Positions 6,290 through 15,135 are shown, numbered from the stretch's first letter. The stretch is DNA of 40,709 nt from an uncultured Lachnospiraceae bacterium (GCA_949155905.1 CASCWU010000023.1:1-40709), one strand, 5' to 3'. The notes: generated by a model from the sequence alone, not told the origin. Translations and numbers: made by a program.

Positions 6290-8869
6290 ATGGGTGAAGC
6301 AAGGAATGAAGCAATGAGTGAGGCAGCACAGGGCAAAAGCAGTACAGAGTATCGGTTATATCAGGATGCTTCTCAGCCGATAGAGGCGCGGGTAGAGGAT
6401 TTACTGTCCCGGATGACTCTGGAGGAAAAGGCGGCGCAGCTTTGCGGGGATTTGGCAGCTTCTTTTTTGGAAAACGGAAAGGTAAGCAGGGAAAAGCTAA
6501 GGGAACGCTTTGCGAACGGACATGGGCGGATTACCCAGTATTCGTTGGTAGGCCTCGCCGATCCGGCGCAGATTGCAGCGATCACAAACGAGCTTCAGGA
6601 TTTTTTTATTCATGAGACAAGGCTTGGTATTCCAGTAGCGCTTCAATCGGAAAATTTGTGCGGCTATCCAGGGGCAGGAGGGACGCTTTTTCCGGCGCAG
6701 ATCAACGTCGGTTCTACCTGGGAGCCGGAGCTGGCGGAGGAAATGAGCGCGGTAATCGGGCAGGAATCAAGGGCAGTCGGGATTACCTCGGCGATGAGTC
6801 CGGTGGTAGATGTATCCAGAGATCCGAGATGGGGGCGAACCTATGAGACCTACGGAGAGGATTATTATTTGAACAGTCAGATGGGAATTGGCTATGTTCG
6901 GGGGATGCAGGCGCAGGGAGTAAGCTGTATTGCCAAGCATTTCCTGGGGTATGCGGAAACACAGGCCGGATTGAATATGGCGACGGTTCGTTTGAGTGAC
7001 AGGGAATTGTATGAGGTATTTGCAACTCCGTTTGAAGCGGCGGCCAAGGTAGCGGATCTGGATGCAATGATGGCGAATTATGCAGAAATCGATGGAATGC
7101 CAGTTATTTCCAATCAAAAAATTGCCCGGAAGCTTTTGCGTGATACGATAGGCTTTGAAGGGATGCTGACCTCGGACGGCGGGGCAGTCTGGCAGTTGTT
7201 TCAGCATTATAAGGTGGCAAAGACCTACCAGGAGGCGGGACTTTTGGCAAAAAAGGGCGGCTGTGATACGGAAATTCCGGTAGGCGGAGCATTTCGAAGC
7301 TTGCCGGATTATGTAAGAAGCGGGGAGCTGCCAGAAGAATTGTTAGACGAATCGGTACGCCGGATTTTGACCATTAAATTCAAACGCGGCTTATTTGAGA
7401 ATCCATATGCAGATATCCAAAGGCTGGAAGGGGCAATGCGGAATGAAAAGAAGGAAGCCCTGAGCCGGGAAATTGCTGCAAAGTCACTGATTTTACTGGA
7501 AAATGACGGGATTTTGCCGTTGCCTGCCGGAAAAAGGCTGGCAGTGATTGGGCCTCATGCAGACAGCCTCCGCTATCCGGTCAGCGGCTATACCTATCCG
7601 GCCTATATTGAAATGCTAGATTGGCAGAAGAAGCAGCAGGGCGAGGCTAGCTTTCATGGTATCCTGGAGGAAGAGGAAAAGGCAAGGATGGAGGCCAGAC
7701 AGCAGAGCGGGCAGACAGATAAAAGGGCAAAGAATAAAAAGCCAAGGGGACCGTTTGAGAGTATGTATGAACAGATGGATCCAGAGGCAATAGAAAAGCT
7801 GTCGGATATGAACGGAGTTTTGCGGGAATATCATGCCAGAAGCCTGAAGGAGACATTAGGGGATCGTTTTGAAATAGTATACGCACAGGGCTGTGATATT
7901 ACTGCGCCAGGACAGGAGGGCTTTGCAGAGGCTGTGCAGGCCGCAAAGGAAAGTGATATTGTCGTGATGGCCTTAGGCGGAAACTGCGGCTGGGTAGGGA
8001 CGACCGGAGGAGAAGGAAAGGATCGTTCCAGTCTGGATCTGCCGGGAGTGCAGCAACAGCTTTTAGAGGCCGTGGCAGCAACGGGGAAGCCGATAGTGCT
8101 GGTGTTATATGGGTCGGGGATTTTTGCCGTAAACTGGGCTAAGGAACATACTTCCGCGATATTACAGGCCTGGATGCCGGGGCCATTTGCCGGGGAGGCA
8201 GTGGCAGACGTCCTGGACGGAACGAGGAATCCGGGAGGAAAGCTGACCGTAACAATACCGAGAAACGCAGGGCAGATTCCGATTTTTTATAATCATAAAA
8301 ACGGATCCGGATATGCGTTAAAGAGGGGAGAGACAAATACGAATCTTTTTTCCGGAGGCTATACCGATGGGCCGGGAACACCGCTTTATCCGTTTGGATA
8401 TGGCCTAAGCTATACAAGCTTTGCCTTGTCAGGGCTGAAGGTAAACGGCATCTCTAAAGAGCCAGATGTAGAAAAACAGCCGATACTTGAGCAGCCGCTT
8501 TGTCTGGAAGGAAGCCTGACGATTCGCTGTCAGATTTCCAATACCGGAGAGAGGGAGGGAGATGAGGTTGTTCAGCTTTATACAAGCTTTTGTGATGCCC
8601 ATGTATCCAGGCCGAACAAGCAGTTGGCCGGATTTAAGAGGGTATCCTTGCAGGCCGGAGAGACCAAGGAGGTTCTCTTTCATTTGGATTTGGCGCAGCT
8701 TGGTTTTTACAACGAAAACATGGAGTTTGTCGTAGAGCCGGGGCAGTTGGAGCTGATGGTTGGAACGTCCTCGGGGGAGCTGCCGCTGCACACCTCTGTG
8801 ACACTGACCGGAGAGCCGATTCAGGTGATGGGAAAGCGTTCTTATGTCTGCCGGACAGAGGTAAAGTAG
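6290..8869 (+). CDS. Glycoside hydrolase family 3 (beta-glucosidase/xylosidase-like)
   Basis: An 859-residue cytosolic GH3 enzyme from the chosen ATG 6290, which follows purine-rich AAGGAAGGGAAAAGG. An in-frame ATG at 6149 would add about 47 mostly Ala-Lys residues from the repeat; ATG 6314 is another option. The N-terminal (alpha/beta)8 domain shows RMTLEEKAAQL, SPVVDVSRDPRWGR, AKHFLGY and the nucleophile D296 in LTSDGGAVW. The alpha/beta sandwich with the acid/base region follows. A charged insertion occurs around 490-525, and a fibronectin-III-like end (QISNTGEREGDEVVQLY) closes the protein. There is no signal peptide, so it probably cleaves imported oligosaccharide. It heads the glycolysis-like operon. 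The exact sugar is unknown. Confidence 0.92.
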   Translation: MGEARNEAMSEAAQGKSSTEYRLYQDASQPIEARVEDLLSRMTLEEKAAQLCGDLAASFLENGKVSREKLRERFANGHGRITQYSLVGLADPAQIAAITNELQDFFIHETRLGIPVALQSENLCGYPGAGGTLFPAQINVGSTWEPELAEEMSAVIGQESRAVGITSAMSPVVDVSRDPRWGRTYETYGEDYYLNSQMGIGYVRGMQAQGVSCIAKHFLGYAETQAGLNMATVRLSDRELYEVFATPFEAAAKVADLDAMMANYAEIDGMPVISNQKIARKLLRDTIGFEGMLTSDGGAVWQLFQHYKVAKTYQEAGLLAKKGGCDTEIPVGGAFRSLPDYVRSGELPEELLDESVRRILTIKFKRGLFENPYADIQRLEGAMRNEKKEALSREIAAKSLILLENDGILPLPAGKRLAVIGPHADSLRYPVSGYTYPAYIEMLDWQKKQQGEASFHGILEEEEKARMEARQQSGQTDKRAKNKKPRGPFESMYEQMDPEAIEKLSDMNGVLREYHARSLKETLGDRFEIVYAQGCDITAPGQEGFAEAVQAAKESDIVVMALGGNCGWVGTTGGEGKDRSSLDLPGVQQQLLEAVAATGKPIVLVLYGSGIFAVNWAKEHTSAILQAWMPGPFAGEAVADVLDGTRNPGGKLTVTIPRNAGQIPIFYNHKNGSGYALKRGETNTNLFSGGYTDGPGTPLYPFGYGLSYTSFALSGLKVNGISKEPDVEKQPILEQPLCLEGSLTIRCQISNTGEREGDEVVQLYTSFCDAHVSRPNKQLAGFKRVSLQAGETKEVLFHLDLAQLGFYNENMEFVVEPGQLELMVGTSSGELPLHTSVTLTGEPIQVMGKRSYVCRTEVK

Positions 8870-8939
8870 ACCTTTGGGCTTTCAAATAAGGCAGAAGCAA
8901 ACAAGAAAGCAGAAGGGAAGCATGGGAAAGGAGAACAGG

Positions 8940-10238
8940 ATGCTACGCTTTATAACGCACAATTTAAACAAGGACGATCAGGAGGCCTGGTCTGTCATGC
9001 TGCAGGAGCAGAAAGAAAAGCTGGCGGAGGCGCAGGCAGGAGAGGACTGCTACGCGGATAATCAGGGATGGCTTTCCGTAGAGGAATGGGCAAGCGAGGA
9101 AAAGCTGGAGAGTATCCTCGAGCTGGCCGGAGAAATCCGAAAAAAAGCTGAGGTATTTGTTTTGATTGGGGTAGGCGGCTCTAACAATGCGGCGCGGTCG
9201 GTAATCGAGGCATTTCGTTCCGAAAGAGATACGTACAAGAAGAGAGAAAATCCGGAAATTCTCTATGCGGGCAATACGCTTTCTCCTTATGCGTTAAACG
9301 AAATGCTGCAGCAATTAGAAGGAAAATCGGTTTATATCAACTGTATTGCCAAAAATTTTGAAACCCTGGAGCCAGGCTCTTCTTTTCGTATCCTGCGGCA
9401 ATATTTGTACCGGGTCTATGGAACAGAGGCACCAGGAAGGATTTTGGCGACCGGAACAGCAGGGAGCTCCCTGGAGCAGCTTTGTCAGGAAAACGGGTAT
9501 CGTTTTTTAGAATTTCCGCACAACATAGGCGGACGCTATACGGCGCTTTCTAACGTCGGGCTTTTGCCGATGGCAGTGGCCGGGATAGATATCCGCAGCC
9601 TGGCGGCAGGTGCGCGGGATATGGAGCGGCAGCTTCGTAACTGGGAGCAGAAGGCCGAGGAGCATATGGCCTATCAATATGCCTGTCTGCGGAACTTGTA
9701 TTATCAGAAGGGCTATCGGGTAGAAATGCTGGCAAGCTTTGAGCCGCAGCTTCGGTTCTTTTATAAATGGTGGATACAGCTTTTTGCAGAAAGCGAGGGA
9801 AAGGAAAATAAGGGGTTGCTGCCGATGGCGGCGGAGTTTTCCGAGGAGCTGCATTCGATTGGACAGTTTATCCAGGACGGCTCTCCGATTTTGTTTGAAA
9901 CCTTCCTGCATATCCGGGAGCAGCAGGACTTTCTGGTTGTGGAGCCGGATAGTCTGCCGGATTATTTTGATTATCTGGATGGAAAGGACTTTTTTGAAAT
10001 CAATGAGGCGGCTTATCAGGCAACCGTAGCGGCTCATAGCCAGAAGCTTCCGTGTCTGACGCTAGAACTGGATGCTCTGGATGCGTATCATTTCGGGCAG
10101 CTCTTTTATTTTTTTGCGTTTGCCTGCTATCTTTCCTGCAAGCTGACAGGAGTAAATCCCTTCGATCAGCCGGGAGTAGAGGCGTATAAAGCCTGGATGT
10201 TTGAGGCTTTGGGGAAGGGAAAAGGGAAAAAGGCATGA
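8940..10238 (+). CDS. Glucose-6-phosphate-isomerase-like protein
   Basis: A 432-residue phosphoglucose isomerase family protein (SIS fold), expected to interconvert an aldose-6-phosphate and a ketose-6-phosphate. The first SIS unit has FVLIGVGGSNNAARS. The family signature appears as GGRYTALSNVGLLP (Thr where Ser is usual), followed by EELHSIGQFIQDGSP and the C-terminal signature FDQPGVEAYK with its catalytic lysine. The start at ATG 8940 is supported by AAAGGAG six bases upstream; ATG 8922 is a near alternative. It lies 70 bp after the GH3 gene and overlaps the next gene by 4 bp, so translation is coupled to the kinase. It is a divergent paralogue; its substrate may not be glucose-6-phosphate. 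Confidence 0.88.
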   Translation: MLRFITHNLNKDDQEAWSVMLQEQKEKLAEAQAGEDCYADNQGWLSVEEWASEEKLESILELAGEIRKKAEVFVLIGVGGSNNAARSVIEAFRSERDTYKKRENPEILYAGNTLSPYALNEMLQQLEGKSVYINCIAKNFETLEPGSSFRILRQYLYRVYGTEAPGRILATGTAGSSLEQLCQENGYRFLEFPHNIGGRYTALSNVGLLPMAVAGIDIRSLAAGARDMERQLRNWEQKAEEHMAYQYACLRNLYYQKGYRVEMLASFEPQLRFFYKWWIQLFAESEGKENKGLLPMAAEFSEELHSIGQFIQDGSPILFETFLHIREQQDFLVVEPDSLPDYFDYLDGKDFFEINEAAYQATVAAHSQKLPCLTLELDALDAYHFGQLFYFFAFACYLSCKLTGVNPFDQPGVEAYKAWMFEALGKGKGKKA

Positions 10239-11404
10239 AGGAAAATATGTTAATCGTGCATGGAGGTGGCCCGACGGCGGTACTCAATGCGTCTCTTTAT
10301 GGGGCTGTTAGGGAGGCAAAAAAGGAGCGGCGCCTGCACCATATTTATGCTGCTAAAAACGGAACCGGAGGGCTTTTAAGGGGAGATTTTTGGAAGCTTG
10401 AGGGACTGTCAGAGGAAGCATTAAAGTTGCTGCCGCAGACGCCAGGAAGTGTGATCGGCACCTCGCGCGATGCGCTTGAAGGCGCAGATTATGAGCAAAT
10501 GGCGGAGCAGCTAAGGGAAAAGCAGATTCGCTATGTCCTGTTTAACGGCGGAAACGGAACGATGGATGCGTGCGGGAGGCTGGAGAGGGCTTGCCGGGCA
10601 AGGGGAATCGACGCCTATGTGATAGGGATTCCGAAAACGATGGACAACGACATTGCTGTGACGGATCACAGTCCGGGCTTTGGCAGCGCTGCCCGCTATA
10701 TGGCACAGAGCATAAAGGAGGTTTGCGCGGATGTCAGAGGTCTGCCGATTCACGTTGTAGTGGTAGAGGCCTCTGGAAGAAATGCCGGCTGGATTACGGC
10801 CGCTGCTGCTCTGGCAGACGACGGGGATGGTCTGGGGCCGGATTTGCTTTACCTGCCGGAGCGTCCTTTTGAGGAGGAACGTTTTGTAGAGGATATTAGA
10901 CGGCTTTTGCAGACGAAGAGCGGGATTGTGGTAGTGGCGAGCGAGGGCTTAAAGGATGCGGCGGGTAAGCCTGTCGTAGAGCCGATATTCCAGACGGGGC
11001 GGGCAACCTATTTTGGAGAGGTAAGCTCTCATCTGGCCAATGTGGTAATTCGCCGTCTGGGTTATAAGGCCAGAGGGGAAAAGCCGGGATTGCTTGGAAG
11101 AGCGTCTAGTTCCCTGCAAAGCGTCGTAGATCTTGAGGAGGCTGAGTTGGCAGGGCGCATCGCCTGTCAGGCAGTGCTAAAAGGGGAAAGCGGAAAAATG
11201 GTGGCATTCCGCCGGATTTCTACCAATCCCTATCAGATAGAGCCGTTCCTGGTGGAGATAGAAAAGGTCATGCTACACGAACGCACCATGCCAGACGAGT
11301 TTATCAACGAAGCAGGAAACGGCGTCACGGAAGCATTTCGGGAATGGTGCCGGCCGTTGCTTGGAGGAGCGTTAAGTAAAATGCTGGTATTAGGAGACGG
11401 ATGA
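10235..11404 (+). CDS. 6-phosphofructokinase-like (PPi/ATP type uncertain)
   Basis: A 389-residue phosphofructokinase-fold enzyme expected to phosphorylate a ketose-6-phosphate at C1. N-terminal GGGPTAVLNAS binds phosphate; GGNGTMD corresponds to GGDGS/GGDD of other PFKs; PKTMDND corresponds to PGTIDND; EASGRNAGWI matches the pyrophosphate-type subgroup. The Lys in PKT points to pyrophosphate as donor, while the Gly in GGNG is ATP-like, so the phosphoryl donor cannot be settled. The start ATG overlaps the stop of the isomerase gene (ATGA). Length is slightly above bacterial ATP-PFK (about 320) and near short PPi-PFKs. Confidence 0.88.
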   Translation: MKENMLIVHGGGPTAVLNASLYGAVREAKKERRLHHIYAAKNGTGGLLRGDFWKLEGLSEEALKLLPQTPGSVIGTSRDALEGADYEQMAEQLREKQIRYVLFNGGNGTMDACGRLERACRARGIDAYVIGIPKTMDNDIAVTDHSPGFGSAARYMAQSIKEVCADVRGLPIHVVVVEASGRNAGWITAAAALADDGDGLGPDLLYLPERPFEEERFVEDIRRLLQTKSGIVVVASEGLKDAAGKPVVEPIFQTGRATYFGEVSSHLANVVIRRLGYKARGEKPGLLGRASSSLQSVVDLEEAELAGRIACQAVLKGESGKMVAFRRISTNPYQIEPFLVEIEKVMLHERTMPDEFINEAGNGVTEAFREWCRPLLGGALSKMLVLGDG

Positions 11405-11497
11405 AAGACAACTGGGTTAGGCAGACAAAGTTCAGTCGGAAGCAGATAGACAAAACTAAGTCAGGTAAGGATTGGCGGAAGGAAAGGAAACGAAAAA

Positions 11498-12652
11498 ATG
11501 TTAGTACCAATGAGAGTGATATTAGAAGCAGCAGACAGAAATGATTATGCTCAAGGGGCGTTTAATGTCAATGCGGTTTGTCAGGCCAAGGCGGTGATTG
11601 AGGTGCATGAAATGTTCCGCAGTCCGGCTATTTTGCAGGGGGCGGATTTGGCAAATGGCTTTATGGGAGGCCGGACGGATTTTATGAATGCGACCCTGGA
11701 GGATAAGCAGGCAGGAGCGAAGAACATTGCGGCTGCCGTCCGGCAATATGGGGCGGACAGTCCGGTTCCGATTGCGTTGCATCTGGATCATGGAAAGGAT
11801 TTGGATTCGTGTAGGGCAGCAATCGAAGGCGGCTATACGAGTGTGATGATCGATGGAAGCGCATTGCCATTTGCGGAAAATGTTGAACTGACCAGAGAGG
11901 TAGTAAAATATGCTCATGAAAGAGGCGTTACCGTAGAAGGGGAGCTGGGCGTGCTGGCTGGCGTGGAGGATCATGTTTTTTCCGCAGGCAGTACCTATAC
12001 CAATCCTCTTCATGCCGTGGAATTTTTCCGTAAAACCGGGGTGGATGCGTTGGCGATTAGCTACGGAACGAAGCATGGAGCAAACAAGGGAAGGGATACG
12101 GTTATCCGCAAGGAGATTGCCATTGCCATAAAGGAATGTATGCGTCATGAGGGGATAGAAGGGTATTTGGTCAGTCATGGTTCTTCTACAGTGCCGCAGT
12201 ATATTGTAAAGGAAATACAAGCGTTAGGCGGCAGGCTGCCAGATGCTTTTGGGATTCCGCTTTCCCAGTTGGTGGAGGTTTCGCACAGCGGAATCAATAA
12301 AATCAATGTCGATACGGACATCCGTCTGGCGATTACCCGAAATTTAAAGGAATTGTTTGTGATGGAGCCTTCGCTTTGTAGCAGTGCTTCGGTAGGAAAA
12401 ATCTATGAGTTACTGGAAACCAATCAGAGCGCATTTGATCCGCGTGTGTTTTTAACACCGATTATGGATACGCTGATGTACGGCAGTGTACCAGATGAGG
12501 ACGTGGCGAAGGTTTGCCGTTGTATTGAGGCAGGCGTAAAGGAGGTGGTCGGCACTTTGATCGTAAGCTTTGGGAGCGTAGGAAGGGCGCCTGAGGTTGA
12601 GCGGGTGACAGTAGAGGAAATGGCAGAACGTTACAGAAAGGCAGGAATTTGA
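11498..12652 (+). CDS. Class II fructose-bisphosphate-type aldolase
   Basis: A 384-residue zinc-dependent ketose-bisphosphate aldolase that would split a ketose-1,6-bisphosphate into two three-carbon units. Catalytic Asp and zinc His lie in ALHLDHGKD, a Glu in VEGELG, a zinc His in SYGTKHG and another in SHGSS. NKINVDTDIRLA is the usual phosphate/substrate loop. It is longer than the tagatose/fructose enzymes of about 285 residues, with an extended C-terminal third. ATG 11498 follows a GGAAAGGAAA ribosome binding site. It sits 93 bp after the PFK-like gene and 1 bp before the TIM-like gene. Actual stereochemistry of the substrate is unknown. Confidence 0.9.
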   Translation: MLVPMRVILEAADRNDYAQGAFNVNAVCQAKAVIEVHEMFRSPAILQGADLANGFMGGRTDFMNATLEDKQAGAKNIAAAVRQYGADSPVPIALHLDHGKDLDSCRAAIEGGYTSVMIDGSALPFAENVELTREVVKYAHERGVTVEGELGVLAGVEDHVFSAGSTYTNPLHAVEFFRKTGVDALAISYGTKHGANKGRDTVIRKEIAIAIKECMRHEGIEGYLVSHGSSTVPQYIVKEIQALGGRLPDAFGIPLSQLVEVSHSGINKINVDTDIRLAITRNLKELFVMEPSLCSSASVGKIYELLETNQSAFDPRVFLTPIMDTLMYGSVPDEDVAKVCRCIEAGVKEVVGTLIVSFGSVGRAPEVERVTVEEMAERYRKAGI

Positions 12653-12653
12653 A

Positions 12654-13562
12654 ATGAAGCATCTTTATCTGAATTTAAAACGGTTTGATATCCCGCCGGA
12701 ATGGGGCGGTGTCAATCGTCTGGCTCCAGTTTCCAAATGGGCGTCTACGATTTTAAGGGAAACACAAGAAGCCTTACAGACATATGACCTGCGGCAAGTG
12801 GAATTTGCCATGTTTTTCCCAGAGGTTCATTTGTTGGAGGCACTTTCCGCCAGAACAAAAAGCAGCCCGGTAAAAATCGGCTGCCAGTCCGTTTACCGGG
12901 AGGATACCGCATTTTATCAGGAATCTGCTGCTCATGGGAAGGAAGGCACACCACAGCAGAATAAACCAGGCAGCGGGAACTTCGGGGCATTTACCGCAAA
13001 CCGTCCGGCGGCTGCGATGGCCGCCATCGGTTGTGACAGTGTCTTGATCGGACATTGTGAGGAACGAAAGGACAAAATGGAGCTTTTAATAGCAGCAGGT
13101 GTCACAGCCCAGGCAGCATCAGCAGCAGTCAATCAGGCGCTAAACCAGGAAATCCGGTGTGCTACAGCCCGCGGCTTAACTGTTTTATATTGTATCGGGG
13201 AAAAAGGCGAGGAGCAGGAGCAGTGGCAGGAGGTACTGGGCAGTCAACTTGCCATCGGCCTGCAGGGAATAGATACCTCAAAGGTCGTAATCGCCTACGA
13301 GCCGGTGTGGTCCATCGGCCCCGGCAAAACTCCGGCAGACAAGGACTATATCACAAAAATCGCCCGTTTTGCCAAAGAGAAAACCGCAGGCCTGGACATC
13401 GTCTACGGCGGCGGTCTGAAACAAGATAATGCCGCTATGCTCGCCTCCATCCCGGAAATCGACGGCGGGCTAATCGCCCTTACCCGCTTCCAGGGCGAAA
13501 TCGGCTTCTACCCGGAGGAATACTTGGAGATTGTAGCATTATACTTACAAAACTTAAAATAA
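12654..13562 (+). CDS. Divergent triosephosphate-isomerase-like protein
   Basis: A 302-residue TIM-barrel protein; classical TIMs have about 250. Catalytic residues are kept: N7/K9 (NLK), H134 in IGHCEER (IGHSERR in TIM) and E216 in AYEPVWSIGPGKTP. The phosphate-gripping parts are altered: YGGS has become YGGG, and the C-terminal GGAS loop is replaced by ALTRFQ. It starts one base after the aldolase stop, so translation is probably coupled. It may isomerise a triose phosphate or a related phosphorylated tetrose, as divergent TIMs of polyol pathways do. I infer that it is not the housekeeping TIM. Confidence 0.85.
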   Translation: MKHLYLNLKRFDIPPEWGGVNRLAPVSKWASTILRETQEALQTYDLRQVEFAMFFPEVHLLEALSARTKSSPVKIGCQSVYREDTAFYQESAAHGKEGTPQQNKPGSGNFGAFTANRPAAAMAAIGCDSVLIGHCEERKDKMELLIAAGVTAQAASAAVNQALNQEIRCATARGLTVLYCIGEKGEEQEQWQEVLGSQLAIGLQGIDTSKVVIAYEPVWSIGPGKTPADKDYITKIARFAKEKTAGLDIVYGGGLKQDNAAMLASIPEIDGGLIALTRFQGEIGFYPEEYLEIVALYLQNLK

Positions 13563-13587
13563 AAGCTAAAAACAGCATCGGAACGGA

Positions 13588-13609
13588 GGCACCCCCAGGT
13601 GGGGGTGCC
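13588..13609. promoter_or_regulatory. Intra-operon GC-rich hairpin
   Basis: Nine G/C-dominated base pairs (GGCACCCCC with GGGGGTGCC) close a four-base loop AGGT in the 81-bp gap between the TIM-like and LarA-like genes. No T-run follows, so it is more likely an mRNA stability or processing element, or a translational modulator, than a terminator. Confidence 0.6.
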
Positions 13610-13643
13610 GGAGTGCAGATGCGGAACTCAAATAGGAGAGAAT

Positions 13644-15122
13644 ATGAGAATAGAGTTTGAATATGGCCATGGGGTAATGACAGCGGAGCTGCCGGACAGT
13701 ACAGATGTATTTATCCCAGGGGAAACGGTAAAGGATCCGGATTATATTCCGGAGGAAGGGCTGGAGGCAGCTTATTTGGAAAGTCTGGCGCATCCGATTG
13801 GGATGCCGACGCTGACGGAACTGGCACATCCAGGCAGTACGGTAGTCATGGTAGTACCGGATCGGGTAAAAGGCGGAGAGCAGGCAACAAGCCATAGAAA
13901 GCTTAGCATCCGCTATATGCTAAAGGAGTTGTATGCGGCGGGGGTGGAGAAGAAGGATATTTTATTTATCATTTCCAACGGGCTGCATCCGCGGAGCAAA
14001 GAATCGGACGTGAAGGCGATTTTCGGGCAGGAACTGTTTGAGGAATTCTGGCCGTCGGGGCAAATCATCAGCCATGACAGTGAGGATGCGGAGCATATGG
14101 CCTATCTGGGAAAAACAGCCAGAGGGGATGAGGTGTATATCAATCGTTATGTGTTGGAATGTGATATCCCGATTTTGATCGGCCATGTACAGGGCAACCC
14201 ATACGGCGGCTATTCCGGCGGCTATAAGCACAGTGCGACCGGTATTACGAACTGGCGCAGCATTGCCAGTCATCATGTACCGTCTGTGATGCATCGGGCA
14301 GATTTTACCCCGGTCAATGGCGGAAGCCTGATGAGAAATAAGTTTGATGAAATCAGTATGTATATGGAAGAAAAAATGGGGCATCCGTTTTTTTGCTGCG
14401 ATGCGGTGTTAGATACAAGATCCCGACAGATTGCCATTTATTCCGGGTATGCCAGGGAAATGATGCCAATTAGCTGGAAATTGGCCGATCAGCGGACGTA
14501 TGTGCATTGGGCAGAGAAAAAGTATGATGTGCTGGTATTTGGAATGCCGCAGAAATTTCATTATGGGGACGGAATGGGGACAAATCCGATTATGATGATG
14601 CAGGCGTTAAGCGCCCAGGTACTGCGCCTGAAACGAGTGATGAGCGATCATTGCGTGATTCTTTGTTCCTCTACCTGCAACGGGTATTTCCATGACGAGC
14701 TGTGGCCGTATCTGCGGGAATTGTATGAGATGTTCCAGCATGACCATATGAATACGCTTCCAGATATGAACCGTTATGGAGAATATTTTGCCACGAACGA
14801 GGAATACATCCGCCAGTATCGTTTTTGTAATGCGTTCCATCCATTCCATGGCTTTTCCATGATGTCCTGCGGACATATCGCGGAAATGAACACTTCGGCG
14901 ATTTATATCGTAGGAGCGGAGGAACCCGGTTATGCCAGGGGAATGGGCTTAAAGACGAGGGCAACCTTTGAGGAGGCACTAGAGGATGCGAAGAAAAAAT
15001 ATGTCGGGCCAGAGCCGAATATTTTGGCGTTGCCGATGACGTTCCAGAGAGCAGCCGTTCATCTGTGTATGAAAAATCCGGCAGAGGATTGTATGGATGA
15101 ATATGGAAGATGTGGGAGGTAG
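13644..15122 (+). CDS. LarA-like nickel-pincer enzyme (DUF2088)
   Basis: A 492-residue member of the lactate racemase LarA family; members racemise or epimerise 2-hydroxy acids by hydride transfer through a lysine-bound nickel pincer nucleotide. By motif alignment from memory, K195 in SGGYKH corresponds to the cofactor-bearing K184, H211 to nickel ligand H200, H115 in NGLHPR to H108 and D73 to D72. Two key positions differ: K76 for R75 and N185 for catalytic H174. Known LarA is about 424 residues, so this one is longer. The start is ATG 13644 after AGGAG. No larB, larC or larE is in the window, so the cofactor must be made elsewhere. Substrate unknown. Confidence 0.85.
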   Translation: MRIEFEYGHGVMTAELPDSTDVFIPGETVKDPDYIPEEGLEAAYLESLAHPIGMPTLTELAHPGSTVVMVVPDRVKGGEQATSHRKLSIRYMLKELYAAGVEKKDILFIISNGLHPRSKESDVKAIFGQELFEEFWPSGQIISHDSEDAEHMAYLGKTARGDEVYINRYVLECDIPILIGHVQGNPYGGYSGGYKHSATGITNWRSIASHHVPSVMHRADFTPVNGGSLMRNKFDEISMYMEEKMGHPFFCCDAVLDTRSRQIAIYSGYAREMMPISWKLADQRTYVHWAEKKYDVLVFGMPQKFHYGDGMGTNPIMMMQALSAQVLRLKRVMSDHCVILCSSTCNGYFHDELWPYLRELYEMFQHDHMNTLPDMNRYGEYFATNEEYIRQYRFCNAFHPFHGFSMMSCGHIAEMNTSAIYIVGAEEPGYARGMGLKTRATFEEALEDAKKKYVGPEPNILALPMTFQRAAVHLCMKNPAEDCMDEYGRCGR

Positions 15123-15135
15123 AAAACAGGAAGGT

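Noticed and set aside
6019-6297. Reading frame translating the 9-bp repeat as Ser-Ser-Lys units
   Set aside because: It is the neighbouring frame of the same repeat, begins inside the promoter/dyad area and has no family or ribosome binding site. The Ala-Ala-Lys frame joins the GH3 protein instead.
6127-6336. Antisense frames rich in Ala/Phe or Leu over the repeat
   Set aside because: Low-complexity artefacts of the repeat read on the other strand.
9507-10037. 176-residue minus-strand frame opposite the isomerase-like gene
   Set aside because: It is the shadow of a well-supported gene and shows no recognisable domain.
11405-11497. Possible riboswitch or small gene between the PFK-like and aldolase genes
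   Set aside because: Only 93 bases, no stable hairpin and no coding potential; it reads as an ordinary operon gap.
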